DNA of 64,000 nt, taken from Kiritimatiellota bacterium B12222. GTDB lineage: Bacteria > Verrucomicrobiota > Kiritimatiellia > SS1-B-03-39 > UBA6053. The stretch spans positions 1,736,001 through 1,800,000 of the forward strand of contig CP120722.1 of NCBI GenBank assembly GCA_029719485.1, in the 5' to 3' direction. A model generated the notes under the pieces. It searched no databases and was not told the DNA's origin. It saw only the letters and a list, made by a program, of their open reading frames with translations. A program made the position numbers and the translations under genes. Shown piece after piece: positions 44,360-52,690 of this stretch (within the stretch, counting starts at the first letter, position 1; the number at the start of each line of letters is the position of its first letter).

Positions 44360-46093
44360 TTAACCCTTGAGCAGGGTGGGGATGGGCCGGGTGGCGAAAA
44401 AGAGCAGTCCCAGGGAGGGGAGGAACCAGATCAAGGCCCACAAGCATTGATGAATCAGTAAACTTGATGAAGGCAAGGGCATGAGCACCGCAGAGAAAAA
44501 GAGCGCGGTGGCAAACAAGCACAGGCGATCGCTTTCATCATTGTTGAGGGCATAAAGGTTTCGTGCAATCCACAGTCCGATAAGTATCCGCAAAGCGCTG
44601 AGGAGGTATAAAGGGAGGGGGAGTTGGATGATGAGCAGGGCTCCCGTGGCTGTGAGTAAGGCTAAAGCTCCTTTGGAGATCTGCGTGGGCAGGTGTCGAC
44701 CCATTAACAGTGCTAGGAGCAAAGACAGCAGATAAAAACCGGTGTATTTCCATAAGGCCTCATCAAAAAAGAAGGAGGCGTGCTGATTGTATTGCCACAC
44801 TTGTTTGGATGCGGCGGCTCCTAAGTTAACGAGTTGTGCTAGTTCCCGTTTGCGTTGATGGTATCCTAATTGACGGCGTTCACCATAAAGCTGTTGGTCA
44901 ATTTCCACAGATACATCGTCGGCTTGATCGATCAAGATAAGCTGGCGGGGATAGAGTCCGTTGTCGAAGGGTTTGCGCGCTTGTGGGGTGAGACGATATT
45001 TTTCTTGTCCCCCTGGAATTTTGCGCACCCAGTTGAGTTTATACATTTCTTGAAAAATGGCACGGGCTTCATTCAGGCTGAGATTTCTTGCTTTGGCCAG
45101 TTCAAGGGGGGTGTAGACCATTTGATCCATACTTTGTCTGAAAGCCGTGACATATTGGGCATCCATTTCGGGGGGCGCTGGTTGGGTGAAGGCGCTGTCC
45201 GGTAGGAAGGGACCATGAACATCTTCCATGAGAAAGCCATATAATTTCATGGCGCGGAGCATTTGCTCGGGAGGCAATTCGCCATCGGCAGGAAAAGTGG
45301 AGAGAATATAGGGGTCGCTCAAGCGCCAAGTCATTTCATTCAAGGCAAAGAGTAAATCGGAACGTTGAGGATGGTTCCGAAGTTCGGAAGGATAAATTTC
45401 CTGACTTCCGAGGGTCGGAACGGTGAAAAAGCGGGGAAGGGGGCTTAATTGGTGGAGGGCGCGTTGGCTTTCTCCGGGCAATTTACTGGCGGTGCATACC
45501 GACCAAATAACAGGATAGAGACCCACCAGCACGAGTCCGATCAATATTTGATAGCGGGTGATGGCTTTGGCAAAGGGTCGGAGCACGGAGCGGGTGGCTA
45601 ATCCCAAAGGGATAATGGCGAGGATGCTTAAGTAGATATACCGATGGAAGGGCAGGCTGGGGAGTCCGTCGTTGGGTTGATGGTGAAGCAGGTGCAGGAG
45701 AGCTAGGGCTCCAAGACTTAAGCAGAGCACAAAACAGAGAATTTGCGGAAAGGCGGGGAGGGTTTTGAGTCGGTGTCTGATGCGCAAGAGGATAAATGCA
45801 AAGGGAAGCAAGAGCCACAGTACCGTGAAAGGATGGGGCAGGACGCGTAGGATCAGGGGCATCGAAAAGGCGAGAGGGAGGAGCACGCCGATGCGCATAA
45901 TGGCCGGAATACGCCCAAGTTTCAGTAGGGTATGGGCGATGCTGAGTGCCAAACAGCCTGTAATGAGGGCGGGAAGGAGGTCGCGCCATCCCGGGAAGGG
46001 GATTCCTGCGGGGAAGCAAAGCAAAGTGATACAAGCCAATAGCGCGGGGGCTAAGCGTAGATGTTCGAGTTGTTTTTTTGACAAAGTGCGCAC
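44360..46093 (-). CDS. Large polytopic membrane protein, unknown
   Basis: A 577-residue protein I do not recognise. There are about six hydrophobic segments in the first 210 residues, a soluble region of roughly 220 residues (about 205-425, including EARAIFQEMYKLNWVRKIPG, which looks like a winged-helix turn), then five or six more membrane segments. The central loop is probably periplasmic or cytoplasmic and helical. It overlaps the lexA terminator region at its 3' end, so the two genes converge. No functional guess. Confidence 0.6.
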   Translation of the reverse strand: MRTLSKKQLEHLRLAPALLACITLLCFPAGIPFPGWRDLLPALITGCLALSIAHTLLKLGRIPAIMRIGVLLPLAFSMPLILRVLPHPFTVLWLLLPFAFILLRIRHRLKTLPAFPQILCFVLCLSLGALALLHLLHHQPNDGLPSLPFHRYIYLSILAIIPLGLATRSVLRPFAKAITRYQILIGLVLVGLYPVIWSVCTASKLPGESQRALHQLSPLPRFFTVPTLGSQEIYPSELRNHPQRSDLLFALNEMTWRLSDPYILSTFPADGELPPEQMLRAMKLYGFLMEDVHGPFLPDSAFTQPAPPEMDAQYVTAFRQSMDQMVYTPLELAKARNLSLNEARAIFQEMYKLNWVRKIPGGQEKYRLTPQARKPFDNGLYPRQLILIDQADDVSVEIDQQLYGERRQLGYHQRKRELAQLVNLGAAASKQVWQYNQHASFFFDEALWKYTGFYLLSLLLALLMGRHLPTQISKGALALLTATGALLIIQLPLPLYLLSALRILIGLWIARNLYALNNDESDRLCLFATALFFSAVLMPLPSSSLLIHQCLWALIWFLPSLGLLFFATRPIPTLLKG

Positions 46094-46147
46094 GGTTAAG
46101 TAGAAGACCTTCTCTTTCAGCTATTTTTTATAAGTAAGGAACAATTT

Positions 46148-46714
46148 ATGTACACTACCAGCGATCTGCGTAAAGGTCTTAAAATCGAAATCGACGGCCA
46201 ACCCTATGTCATCACCGACTTTCAGTTTGTGAAACCCGGCAAAGGACAGGCGCTTTATCGGTGTAAAATGAAGAATATCATGACGGGAACAGGTCTGGAG
46301 CGGACCTATCGTTCTACCGAAAAGGTGGGTAAACCTGATTTGATGCAGAAGGATATGTCCTATTCTTATCCAGATGGTGATCATTTTGTGTTTATGGACG
46401 ATGAGACCTATGAACAGGTCACGGTGGATGTAGATGTGGTGGGGGACATGAAATACTTCTTGATTGAAGAAATGCCCTGTAAAGTTTTGTTTTTCAACGA
46501 AACGCCTATTGATTTGGAATTACCGGTGTTTGTTGAAAAGGTGATTACCGAAACCGAGCCGGGTGCGCGTGGAGATACGGCAACCAACGTGATGAAGCCT
46601 GCGACTGTTGACAATGGCTTTGAGTTACAAGTTCCTTTGTTTATTAATGAAGGTGACTTGATTCGTATTGATACCCGTACGGGTGAATATGCGGATCGCG
46701 TGAATAAGAAATAA
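46148..46714 (+). CDS. efp: Elongation factor P
   Basis: A 188-residue translation factor that rescues ribosomes at polyproline runs. The modification loop reads KPGKGQALYR with the target lysine at Lys32, the type that is beta-lysylated by EpmA, whose gene is next. The three KOW/OB domains and the ending LIRIDTRTGEYADRVNKK are standard. AAGGA precedes the start. Separated from epmA by a palindromic repeat. Confidence 0.96.
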   Translation: MYTTSDLRKGLKIEIDGQPYVITDFQFVKPGKGQALYRCKMKNIMTGTGLERTYRSTEKVGKPDLMQKDMSYSYPDGDHFVFMDDETYEQVTVDVDVVGDMKYFLIEEMPCKVLFFNETPIDLELPVFVEKVITETEPGARGDTATNVMKPATVDNGFELQVPLFINEGDLIRIDTRTGEYADRVNKK

Positions 46715-46803
46715 CGAACGTAGAACATTCAACATCGAACATTGAATATCGAATTTTTTGGACTTCGATGTTCATTGTTGAGCGTTGAATGTTGGACGTT
46801 CGA
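46715..46803 (+). repeat. Long imperfect palindrome of the AACATTCAAC family
   Basis: Left arm (about 46715-46755) and right arm (about 46763-46803) are imperfect reverse complements: CGAACGTAGAACATTCAAC on the left mirrors GTTGAATGTTGGACGTTCG on the right. It is one isolated copy of the theme seen in the 6.2-7.3 kb array. It could act as an intergenic hairpin between efp and epmA. Confidence 0.8.
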
Positions 46804-46823
46804 TCTAAATCATTGATTCTTTT

Positions 46824-47720
46824 ATGATTTTGTCATCAAAACTTCCTGCCCTACGTTTGCGTGCCCAAGTGATGGCGGCAACACGGGCCTTTTTTGTAGG
46901 GCAGGGGTTTCTTGAAGTGGAGACTCCGTTGCGTGTGCAGACGCCGGCGATGGAGGACCATATTGATGCGGAGCCTTCGGGTGATGCGTGGTTACGCACC
47001 TCCCCGGAGCTGCATATGAAGCGGATGGTGTGTGCGGGGTATGAGAAAATTTTTCAGGTGGGCCCCTGTTTTCGTCAGGGGGAACGGGGTTCGCGTCATT
47101 TGCCGGAATACACCATGTTGGAATGGTATTGGACGGGGGTGACTTCTGAGGCCTTGATTACGCAAACCTGTGAGTTGCTAGGGGCGTTGTGTCAGCGGCT
47201 TGGGAAAGAGGTTTTTGACGGGGTGGATTTAGGCGCTGCACCGAAAATTTATACGGTGCGAGACTTATTTATGGATTTGGCGGGCTGGGATCCGGTGGCG
47301 GATTTTGATGAGGACCGCTTTGATTTGGATTTGGTAGAGAAGGTAGAACCGGTGTTGGCTGAGGAGAAGGTGCCGGTAGTGGTTAAAGATTTTCCTGCAG
47401 AACGGTCGGCGCTGGCGCAGATGCGTCCGGAGGATTCGCAGGTGGCGGATCGCTGGGAAATGTATCTCGGGGGAGTGGAGCTGGCCAATGCCTACACGGA
47501 ATTAACCGATGCGGCGGAGCAACGGACCCGATTTGAACGCTGTGCCCGGGAAAGGAAAGCGAGGGGGCAGGAGGTTTATCCTTTGGATGAGGCCTTTTTA
47601 CAAGCTTTGGCTGGTGGCATGCCGGCATGCGCAGGCATCGCGCTGGGGATGGATCGGTTGCTGATGCGATTGCTGGGGACGGATGACATTGCGGATGTCG
47701 TAGCCTTTTCCATGTCTTGA
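46824..47720 (+). CDS. epmA: EF-P (R)-beta-lysine ligase
   Basis: A 298-residue class II lysyl-tRNA-synthetase-like enzyme lacking the anticodon-binding domain, which attaches beta-lysine to EF-P. Motif 2 FRQGERGSRHLPEYTMLEWY and motif 3 ACAGIALGMDRLLMRL are intact. It lies next to efp whose Lys32 is its substrate. The lysine 2,3-aminomutase EpmB needed to make beta-lysine is not in the window. Confidence 0.92.
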   Translation: MILSSKLPALRLRAQVMAATRAFFVGQGFLEVETPLRVQTPAMEDHIDAEPSGDAWLRTSPELHMKRMVCAGYEKIFQVGPCFRQGERGSRHLPEYTMLEWYWTGVTSEALITQTCELLGALCQRLGKEVFDGVDLGAAPKIYTVRDLFMDLAGWDPVADFDEDRFDLDLVEKVEPVLAEEKVPVVVKDFPAERSALAQMRPEDSQVADRWEMYLGGVELANAYTELTDAAEQRTRFERCARERKARGQEVYPLDEAFLQALAGGMPACAGIALGMDRLLMRLLGTDDIADVVAFSMS

Positions 47721-47908
47721 TTGAGGTGACTATGGAACCCTTTTTTTCGGGTTCGATGGGGTGTCGCATCGACGAGTTCCTCCTCTGGGTCCGAAGTGTT
47801 GAAGCAAAAATTGCTTCCGGGCTGGTGTATTCAGTGCTGATCTATGCTGTATATCTGAGGTTTGCTATTGGAAAGGTAGATTCATCGGTCTACGCTTATG
47901 ACCTCTGA
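47717..47908 (+). CDS. Small open frame after epmA, doubtful
   Basis: A 63-codon frame overlapping the epmA stop with a hydrophobic stretch (SGLVYSVLIYAVYLRFAI). No homology recognised and no clear ribosome-binding site. It may be chance or a remnant. Confidence 0.2.
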   Translation: MIEVTMEPFFSGSMGCRIDEFLLWVRSVEAKIASGLVYSVLIYAVYLRFAIGKVDSSVYAYDL

Positions 47909-47932
47909 AAACTGTTGTGAGCATAGCCCCTG

Positions 47933-48955
47933 ATGAAAAAAATACTTTTACTGACAAGTGTCTGGATAGCGGCTTTGGCTGTGTGTCTTCTCCTATTTAT
48001 CCGAGGAGGCTCTCACTCCGTTGCTGAACGTGTTGAGGAGGTTGATGTTGATAAGCTGTCCCCGGAATTGGCACTTTTTATCTCTGAGTATGAGCAAGTA
48101 GGGTTGCCGGTCGGTACCTTGGTGAAAGTCGAAGGCTCATTTGAACTGCTGTCTATTCCGAAAGGCGCGGATCCTGACTCAAAAGCTGTGGCTCATCATA
48201 CTGGCGACTATGTGTGTGTATTTCCGGTGGGGGTTGTTGATAAAATCTATTATCGATCCAGCAACTTTTCGGTGCCGAGGGATATGGGAGGGGGGATTCG
48301 TGAGATGTCGTATTATGATGTGGAGGTGTTTAGCAATGGTCAGGAAGTGCTGGAGCTGAATCGCGGAGTTAAAGACCATGGGGGCACTTATCGAAAAACC
48401 CATGAAGCCACTCTTCGTAAACATCGGTCTTGGCTCACGGTTGACTTTGCGACCGGCCGCGTATTTTTTCCATTGAATGTCAGTTTTAATCGCCAAGCTC
48501 TCTCCGAGATTGCGTATGAGAACGCGTATTCTTTTGAGGTGGAGAGCTCCGAAGCTGAGCGAATTCTTAGGGCCTCAACATCGAATTCGAATATATTTCT
48601 AGAGATGGATCCTACGTTTGCTCTCCGAGAGAGTACATATTTTTCTCAATATGGCACGAACAGAAATGGGACTCAAATTGTGTATTCCGATATGCGATCT
48701 CTCGCCTACGAAGACCGGCTCATTTATATCCCTTATCGGGCCGAATTTTACACCCTCTCTGATGATGAAAGGATTTATTCTTCAGTAAACGAAGTGCATG
48801 CGATTACGATTTTGGATAAAGAAGGGGCTACTGAAACTTTCGAGGAGGTTATTCCTCATGGATGGTGGGTTTCTAATGAGATTGAGGATGCTGAATATCA
48901 ACAGGGCGAACCGGTTTTTCGTCGAGTTTTGAATAAGGTGCTGGATCGTTTCTAA
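47933..48955 (+). CDS. Membrane-anchored protein, unknown
   Basis: A 340-residue protein with an N-terminal anchor (about residues 5-24, LLLTSVWIAALAVCLLLFI) followed by a mainly beta exterior domain. No catalytic motif or named family recognised. Asp, Glu, Tyr and Ser are frequent. Codon use is less biased than in neighbouring housekeeping genes, hinting at a lineage-specific gene. Its 3' end is followed by the convergent LacI gene. Confidence 0.6.
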   Translation: MKKILLLTSVWIAALAVCLLLFIRGGSHSVAERVEEVDVDKLSPELALFISEYEQVGLPVGTLVKVEGSFELLSIPKGADPDSKAVAHHTGDYVCVFPVGVVDKIYYRSSNFSVPRDMGGGIREMSYYDVEVFSNGQEVLELNRGVKDHGGTYRKTHEATLRKHRSWLTVDFATGRVFFPLNVSFNRQALSEIAYENAYSFEVESSEAERILRASTSNSNIFLEMDPTFALRESTYFSQYGTNRNGTQIVYSDMRSLAYEDRLIYIPYRAEFYTLSDDERIYSSVNEVHAITILDKEGATETFEEVIPHGWWVSNEIEDAEYQQGEPVFRRVLNKVLDRF

Positions 48956-49007
48956 ACGATGACCATCTCTCATGTGTCTTTTATGGGAAGACGTTTAGGG
49001 GAGGTCT

Positions 49008-50015
49008 TTAAAGGCGAAGGGTTTTTCCGGGGCAGGGGATGCCGGGGACGATGAGGGTGGAGGCTTGGGTGGGGATTCCAAAATCACCGCGTTCGACGAG
49101 GCCGGCGACTTGTTCGACAGCTGCGGCGCCGATGGCTTCGTATGCGGGATAGATGCCGCTCAAGTCTGAATCAGGCGCTTCGCAGTTGAAGGCGAAAAGT
49201 CCGATGTCATTGGGGACGCGGTGGCCACCGTTTTGTAACCATTTGAGTACCGGGGTGTGCATGGTGAAAATGACATCCGGTTGATGGACTGAGATCCAGT
49301 TGTGAAAGCTGTCTTGGCTGAGGTTATCTTCTACGAGTGGGGGGAGTCGCTGTGGCTCCGGACTGAGAAAGGCATTTAACTGGTAAGCGGCGAGGGTCAT
49401 GAATTCCATGCGCGCTTCGTGACTACGTTCCATGACAAAACCAATGCGTTGATAGCCCTGGGAGGTCAGTTTGGCGAATACGCCTCGAAGGGTGTGCATG
49501 ACGTCGCGACTGACGCGGTGGATATTGGGGGCTTCTAAGGTATAACCGATGGCGACAGGTGCGAGATTTTGCCAGTCGAGATCAAGTTCTGTATGGGCCT
49601 GGGGCCAAGGCGCAAGGATGAGTCCTCTGATGCCCCGGGAGTTGAGGATTCTACCCAGTTGGGGCATGCTGAGACCTTTTTCCCCCAGTTCAAAACGGTC
49701 AATACCGTAGCCCATTTCCCGGGCGCGGGTACAGACGCCTGCGTAGATGCGTTGTTCGTATGCACGGAGATGGTGGGTCACATCGGCTGTGAAGTAGGCC
49801 AGTGATTCTTTAAAAGAGGGGGATTTTCCTCCCGAGCGAATTTCGGTCATTACCCGTGAGACGGAGCGGTTGGGGCTGTAACCGAGGGCTGCTGCGGTGG
49901 CTTTAATGCGGGCTTTGGTGGCGTCGGGAATGCGCGGATGATCGCGGAGTGAGAGAGAAACGGTGGAGGTGGAGACCTCGCAGGCGCGGGCGATGGTAGC
50001 GAGAGTGATGGACAT
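49008..50015 (-). CDS. LacI family transcriptional regulator
   Basis: A 335-residue repressor. The DNA-binding helix-turn-helix ITLATIARACEVSTSTVSLS with the hinge helix around residues 50-58 is followed by a periplasmic-binding-like effector domain (GIRGLILAPWPQ, IGFVMERSHEAR). The effector is probably a sugar. It is divergent from the PEP-CTERM and GH113-like genes, with a palindrome between them. Confidence 0.9.
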   Translation of the reverse strand: MSITLATIARACEVSTSTVSLSLRDHPRIPDATKARIKATAAALGYSPNRSVSRVMTEIRSGGKSPSFKESLAYFTADVTHHLRAYEQRIYAGVCTRAREMGYGIDRFELGEKGLSMPQLGRILNSRGIRGLILAPWPQAHTELDLDWQNLAPVAIGYTLEAPNIHRVSRDVMHTLRGVFAKLTSQGYQRIGFVMERSHEARMEFMTLAAYQLNAFLSPEPQRLPPLVEDNLSQDSFHNWISVHQPDVIFTMHTPVLKWLQNGGHRVPNDIGLFAFNCEAPDSDLSGIYPAYEAIGAAAVEQVAGLVERGDFGIPTQASTLIVPGIPCPGKTLRL

Positions 50016-50045
50016 AACGAAAGAAGTATGTTTAAAAATACCTTA

Positions 50046-50060
50046 AGTCAACGGTTGACT
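50046..50060. promoter_or_regulatory. LacI-type operator
   Basis: Perfect palindrome AGTCAAC-G-GTTGACT in the divergent spacer, centred 38 bases before the LacI-gene start. On the minus strand TTGACT within it and TACTTC 17 bases on could form the regulator's promoter, giving autoregulation; it may also control the divergent PEP-CTERM gene. Confidence 0.65.
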
Positions 50061-50105
50061 ATTGCTTCTGTTGTGTGCCTGTGGCTTGCGTGTTAGGTAT
50101 AAGCC

Positions 50106-51032
50106 ATGAAAATACATCTCCGTTCGATGATCATAGGTTCTGTGTCACTTCTAAGTGTGCTGTTGCCTGTAAAAGCTGCGCTTTTGGTGCATGAAGGTTT
50201 TAACTATACCTTGGCTGACAACACGCCCATCAATGGCACAAGCACAACCGCGACGGGATTAAGCGGCGACTATTCAGCGAGTAATAGTTCAGGGACGGCG
50301 GTTGCGGTCTCAAATTATCGTACGGCCGGATTGAGTTTTGGCTCTAGCTTTTTCGCTACGACAGGGGGTTCGCTTAATCAGAGAGCGGCCAAGTCTGGTG
50401 TTTCCTATGTGGGAGCGGCTTTGGATACGGCCTCGATGAGTGGAGAGTTGTGGGGAAGTTACCTGTTCAACTTTGAGGCATTAAACAGTGTAAATACAAC
50501 AGGGCAGGTTCGCCTGAATGCTACTGAGACGGGTGGCTCAGGATCGTCTTGGTTTAATGTGGCGTCTGACATTTCAGGATCGGGTCAGCATTCACAGATT
50601 TCATACAATGGTTCGGACTATTCTTCCCAGTCGAGTTTTGCCTATAGCGAAGGGACCACGTATCTATTGGTTTCAAAATTTACCAATGTGGGAAGCTCGC
50701 TTACGGGTGGTGACCCGGGGGTGGCATCACTTTGGATGTTTACCCAGAGCAACTATGAGGCCTGGGTTGCTGGAGGAGGGGACGAAGCCAGTTTAACGGC
50801 CTCTGCCGATGGATTTGCAAGCAAAACCGCCACCTCGGGCAGCTATGAATTTGATGACTATTTGCAGTTGGCCTTTTATTCTACAGCCAGTAATTCGTCA
50901 TCTCTTTACACCGATGAGATTCGCTACGGCACGACCTTAGGTGATGTGGTGGCTGTGCCTGAGCCGTCTACCCTTTTGATGCTGTTGGGTGGGTTTTCTT
51001 TGTTGGTGTTGTGTATTCGTCGTCGCGTTTGA
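50106..51032 (+). CDS. PEP-CTERM sorted surface protein
   Basis: A 308-residue exported protein. The signal peptide covers about residues 1-25 (VSLLSVLLPVKAALL). The Ser/Gly/Thr-rich body starting LLVHEGFNYT is common in verrucomicrobial and planctomycetal PEP-CTERM proteins, and the C-terminus VPEPSTLLMLLGGFSLLVL, CIRRRV is the sorting tail. It may be a laminin-G-like carbohydrate-binding domain, though no motif proves this. First gene opposite LacI, 23 bases before the GH113-like gene. Confidence 0.82.
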   Translation: MKIHLRSMIIGSVSLLSVLLPVKAALLVHEGFNYTLADNTPINGTSTTATGLSGDYSASNSSGTAVAVSNYRTAGLSFGSSFFATTGGSLNQRAAKSGVSYVGAALDTASMSGELWGSYLFNFEALNSVNTTGQVRLNATETGGSGSSWFNVASDISGSGQHSQISYNGSDYSSQSSFAYSEGTTYLLVSKFTNVGSSLTGGDPGVASLWMFTQSNYEAWVAGGGDEASLTASADGFASKTATSGSYEFDDYLQLAFYSTASNSSSLYTDEIRYGTTLGDVVAVPEPSTLLMLLGGFSLLVLCIRRRV

Positions 51033-51055
51033 GTAACCTTTACTTTTCTATTGAT

Positions 51056-52168
51056 ATGATTCATTTTTCTTCTCCTGCATTTACCGAAACCCAAACGGGT
51101 GTTACTTTTGGCTTCTACGCACGCAATGGTGTGTTGGGGAGTGGTTGGGCGCGCGATCAAGTGGATCGCATGGTGGAGGCGAATGTGAAATGGGTGGTAC
51201 TTACTCCCATTGTGATGCAGGATTCGTCGCATACCACTCTTCAATATCGCGATTTTGAGGTTACGCCGAACGATCATGAATTGTATACGCTTATCGCCTA
51301 TATGCATGAGAGGGGGTTGCGGGTGAATTTGCGGCCGATGCTCGAAACGCAGGACGGCAATGGTCGGCTGCAAGTGTGGTTTCAGCCGGACCGGGAACGG
51401 ATTCCCGGACGGATTTCGGATCATTGGGCGCGTTGGTTTAAGAGTATGACGCTCCGCAGTGTGCATTATGCACGCATCGCGCAAGACACGGGATGCGAAC
51501 TTTATGGATTAGATAGTGAGTTGGATCGTACGGTGAATCAGCACGGTCACTGGAAAAAGGTGATTGAGGCGGTGCGCGGGGTTTATGATGGTCCGGTCAC
51601 CAGTTGTCATACCACGCACACGGGGCTGATTGATTTTGATCGGGAACTGGCACGGGCGGATCATTGGTGGCGAGATCTCGATATGCTTCAACTCAGTTGT
51701 TATGAACGGGGGGCGGAGAAGCCGGGGACGAGTGTGGAAGAGATGATGGCGATGTTGGCACCGCAGGTTTTACGTTTCCGTCGGATGGCTGAGGCCTATG
51801 GCAAGCCGATTGCTTTTGGCGAATGTGGGTGCACCAGTTCAGTGGGAGGAGCCAAGACTCCGTCGGGCTGGACATCGGACGCTTCCTTCGATGGTGAGGA
51901 GCAGGCGAATTATTTGGAGGCTGTTTTACGCAGTTTTTCTCCAGAGCCGTGGTGGAATGGACTGTATTGGTGGAAGTGGGATGAGCAGAATGAGCGTCCT
52001 AATTTCAAAACGGATCCAGCGGGAGACAAAGGGTTTACGGTGTTGGGTAAACCTGCGGAGGCGCGGATGCGTCAGCTCTATGGGGAACTGAATCAGAAGG
52101 CAAAGACGCCTTATTTGCGGGAGGTGACGTTTGCCTCCACCCAAACGGAAGAGAAATTTCAGGATTGA
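51056..52168 (+). CDS. GH113-like glycoside hydrolase (TIM barrel)
   Basis: A 370-residue TIM-barrel protein. The pattern GFYARNGVLG at the start, LRVNLRPMLETQDG, GLDSELDRT (candidate acid/base Glu155), FGECGCTS (candidate nucleophile Glu256) and GLYWWKWDEQN resembles GH113 beta-mannanase-like enzymes. There is no signal peptide from ATG 51056, so it may act on imported oligosaccharides. With the upstream LacI regulator and PEP-CTERM protein it forms a small carbohydrate-use locus. Substrate unknown. Confidence 0.65.
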   Translation: MIHFSSPAFTETQTGVTFGFYARNGVLGSGWARDQVDRMVEANVKWVVLTPIVMQDSSHTTLQYRDFEVTPNDHELYTLIAYMHERGLRVNLRPMLETQDGNGRLQVWFQPDRERIPGRISDHWARWFKSMTLRSVHYARIAQDTGCELYGLDSELDRTVNQHGHWKKVIEAVRGVYDGPVTSCHTTHTGLIDFDRELARADHWWRDLDMLQLSCYERGAEKPGTSVEEMMAMLAPQVLRFRRMAEAYGKPIAFGECGCTSSVGGAKTPSGWTSDASFDGEEQANYLEAVLRSFSPEPWWNGLYWWKWDEQNERPNFKTDPAGDKGFTVLGKPAEARMRQLYGELNQKAKTPYLREVTFASTQTEEKFQD

Positions 52169-52690
52169 ACTAAGCACGGGGGGGGAAGATGGTCTCCTGT
52201 GTGATTGCCTGGGCACCCTCATTTGAATAAGGTTGGGATTTATGGACTTTGCTAACTGAAAAACGGTGTTTTTGCTGAAACAGGATCCTCCATATTATCA
52301 TGTGATCCCGCCAGATGTCCCGCCGATCCTTGTCGCATCCAGTTCGAATGGATGGGACCAATGATGCCTGAAACGGCCACCGCGGATGAGCCGACATTCT
52401 CCAGCCCGGTATTGTCATCGTCGGTGTGTACCATGATGATCGTAAACGCAGTAGTGTTCAAAACCAGAAATAGACAGAGCCAAGCAGGCATTTCATACAA
52501 TTCAGTTCATATATTATATAAACTCAATGTGATGTGATATTCTTTTAAAATTAAAGCTTTAATCAAACGGAAATGTATCAAAGGCAGAATGCATTCCTTC
52601 CGCTTTCGATTTCCCTTGCTAGACGCGAAGGGAAGCTTTAATGCAATTCCCAGCAATCATATACAATCTATAACCTACGGAGCACTACAT
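52169..52690 (-). other. Intergenic region with a doubtful small minus-strand gene
   Basis: A minus-strand frame at 52252-52500 (82 codons) encodes one membrane segment (PAWLCLFLVLNTTAFTIIMV) followed by a polar tail, preceded by a TATAAT-like box. It might be a small membrane protein, or chance. Otherwise I see the gnd leader with an AT-rich tract (about 52506-52570) and nothing more. Confidence 0.3.

Noticed and set aside
47717-47908. A confident gene between epmA and the unknown membrane protein
   Set aside because: Only a weak hydrophobic stretch and no start signals; kept as a doubtful entry.
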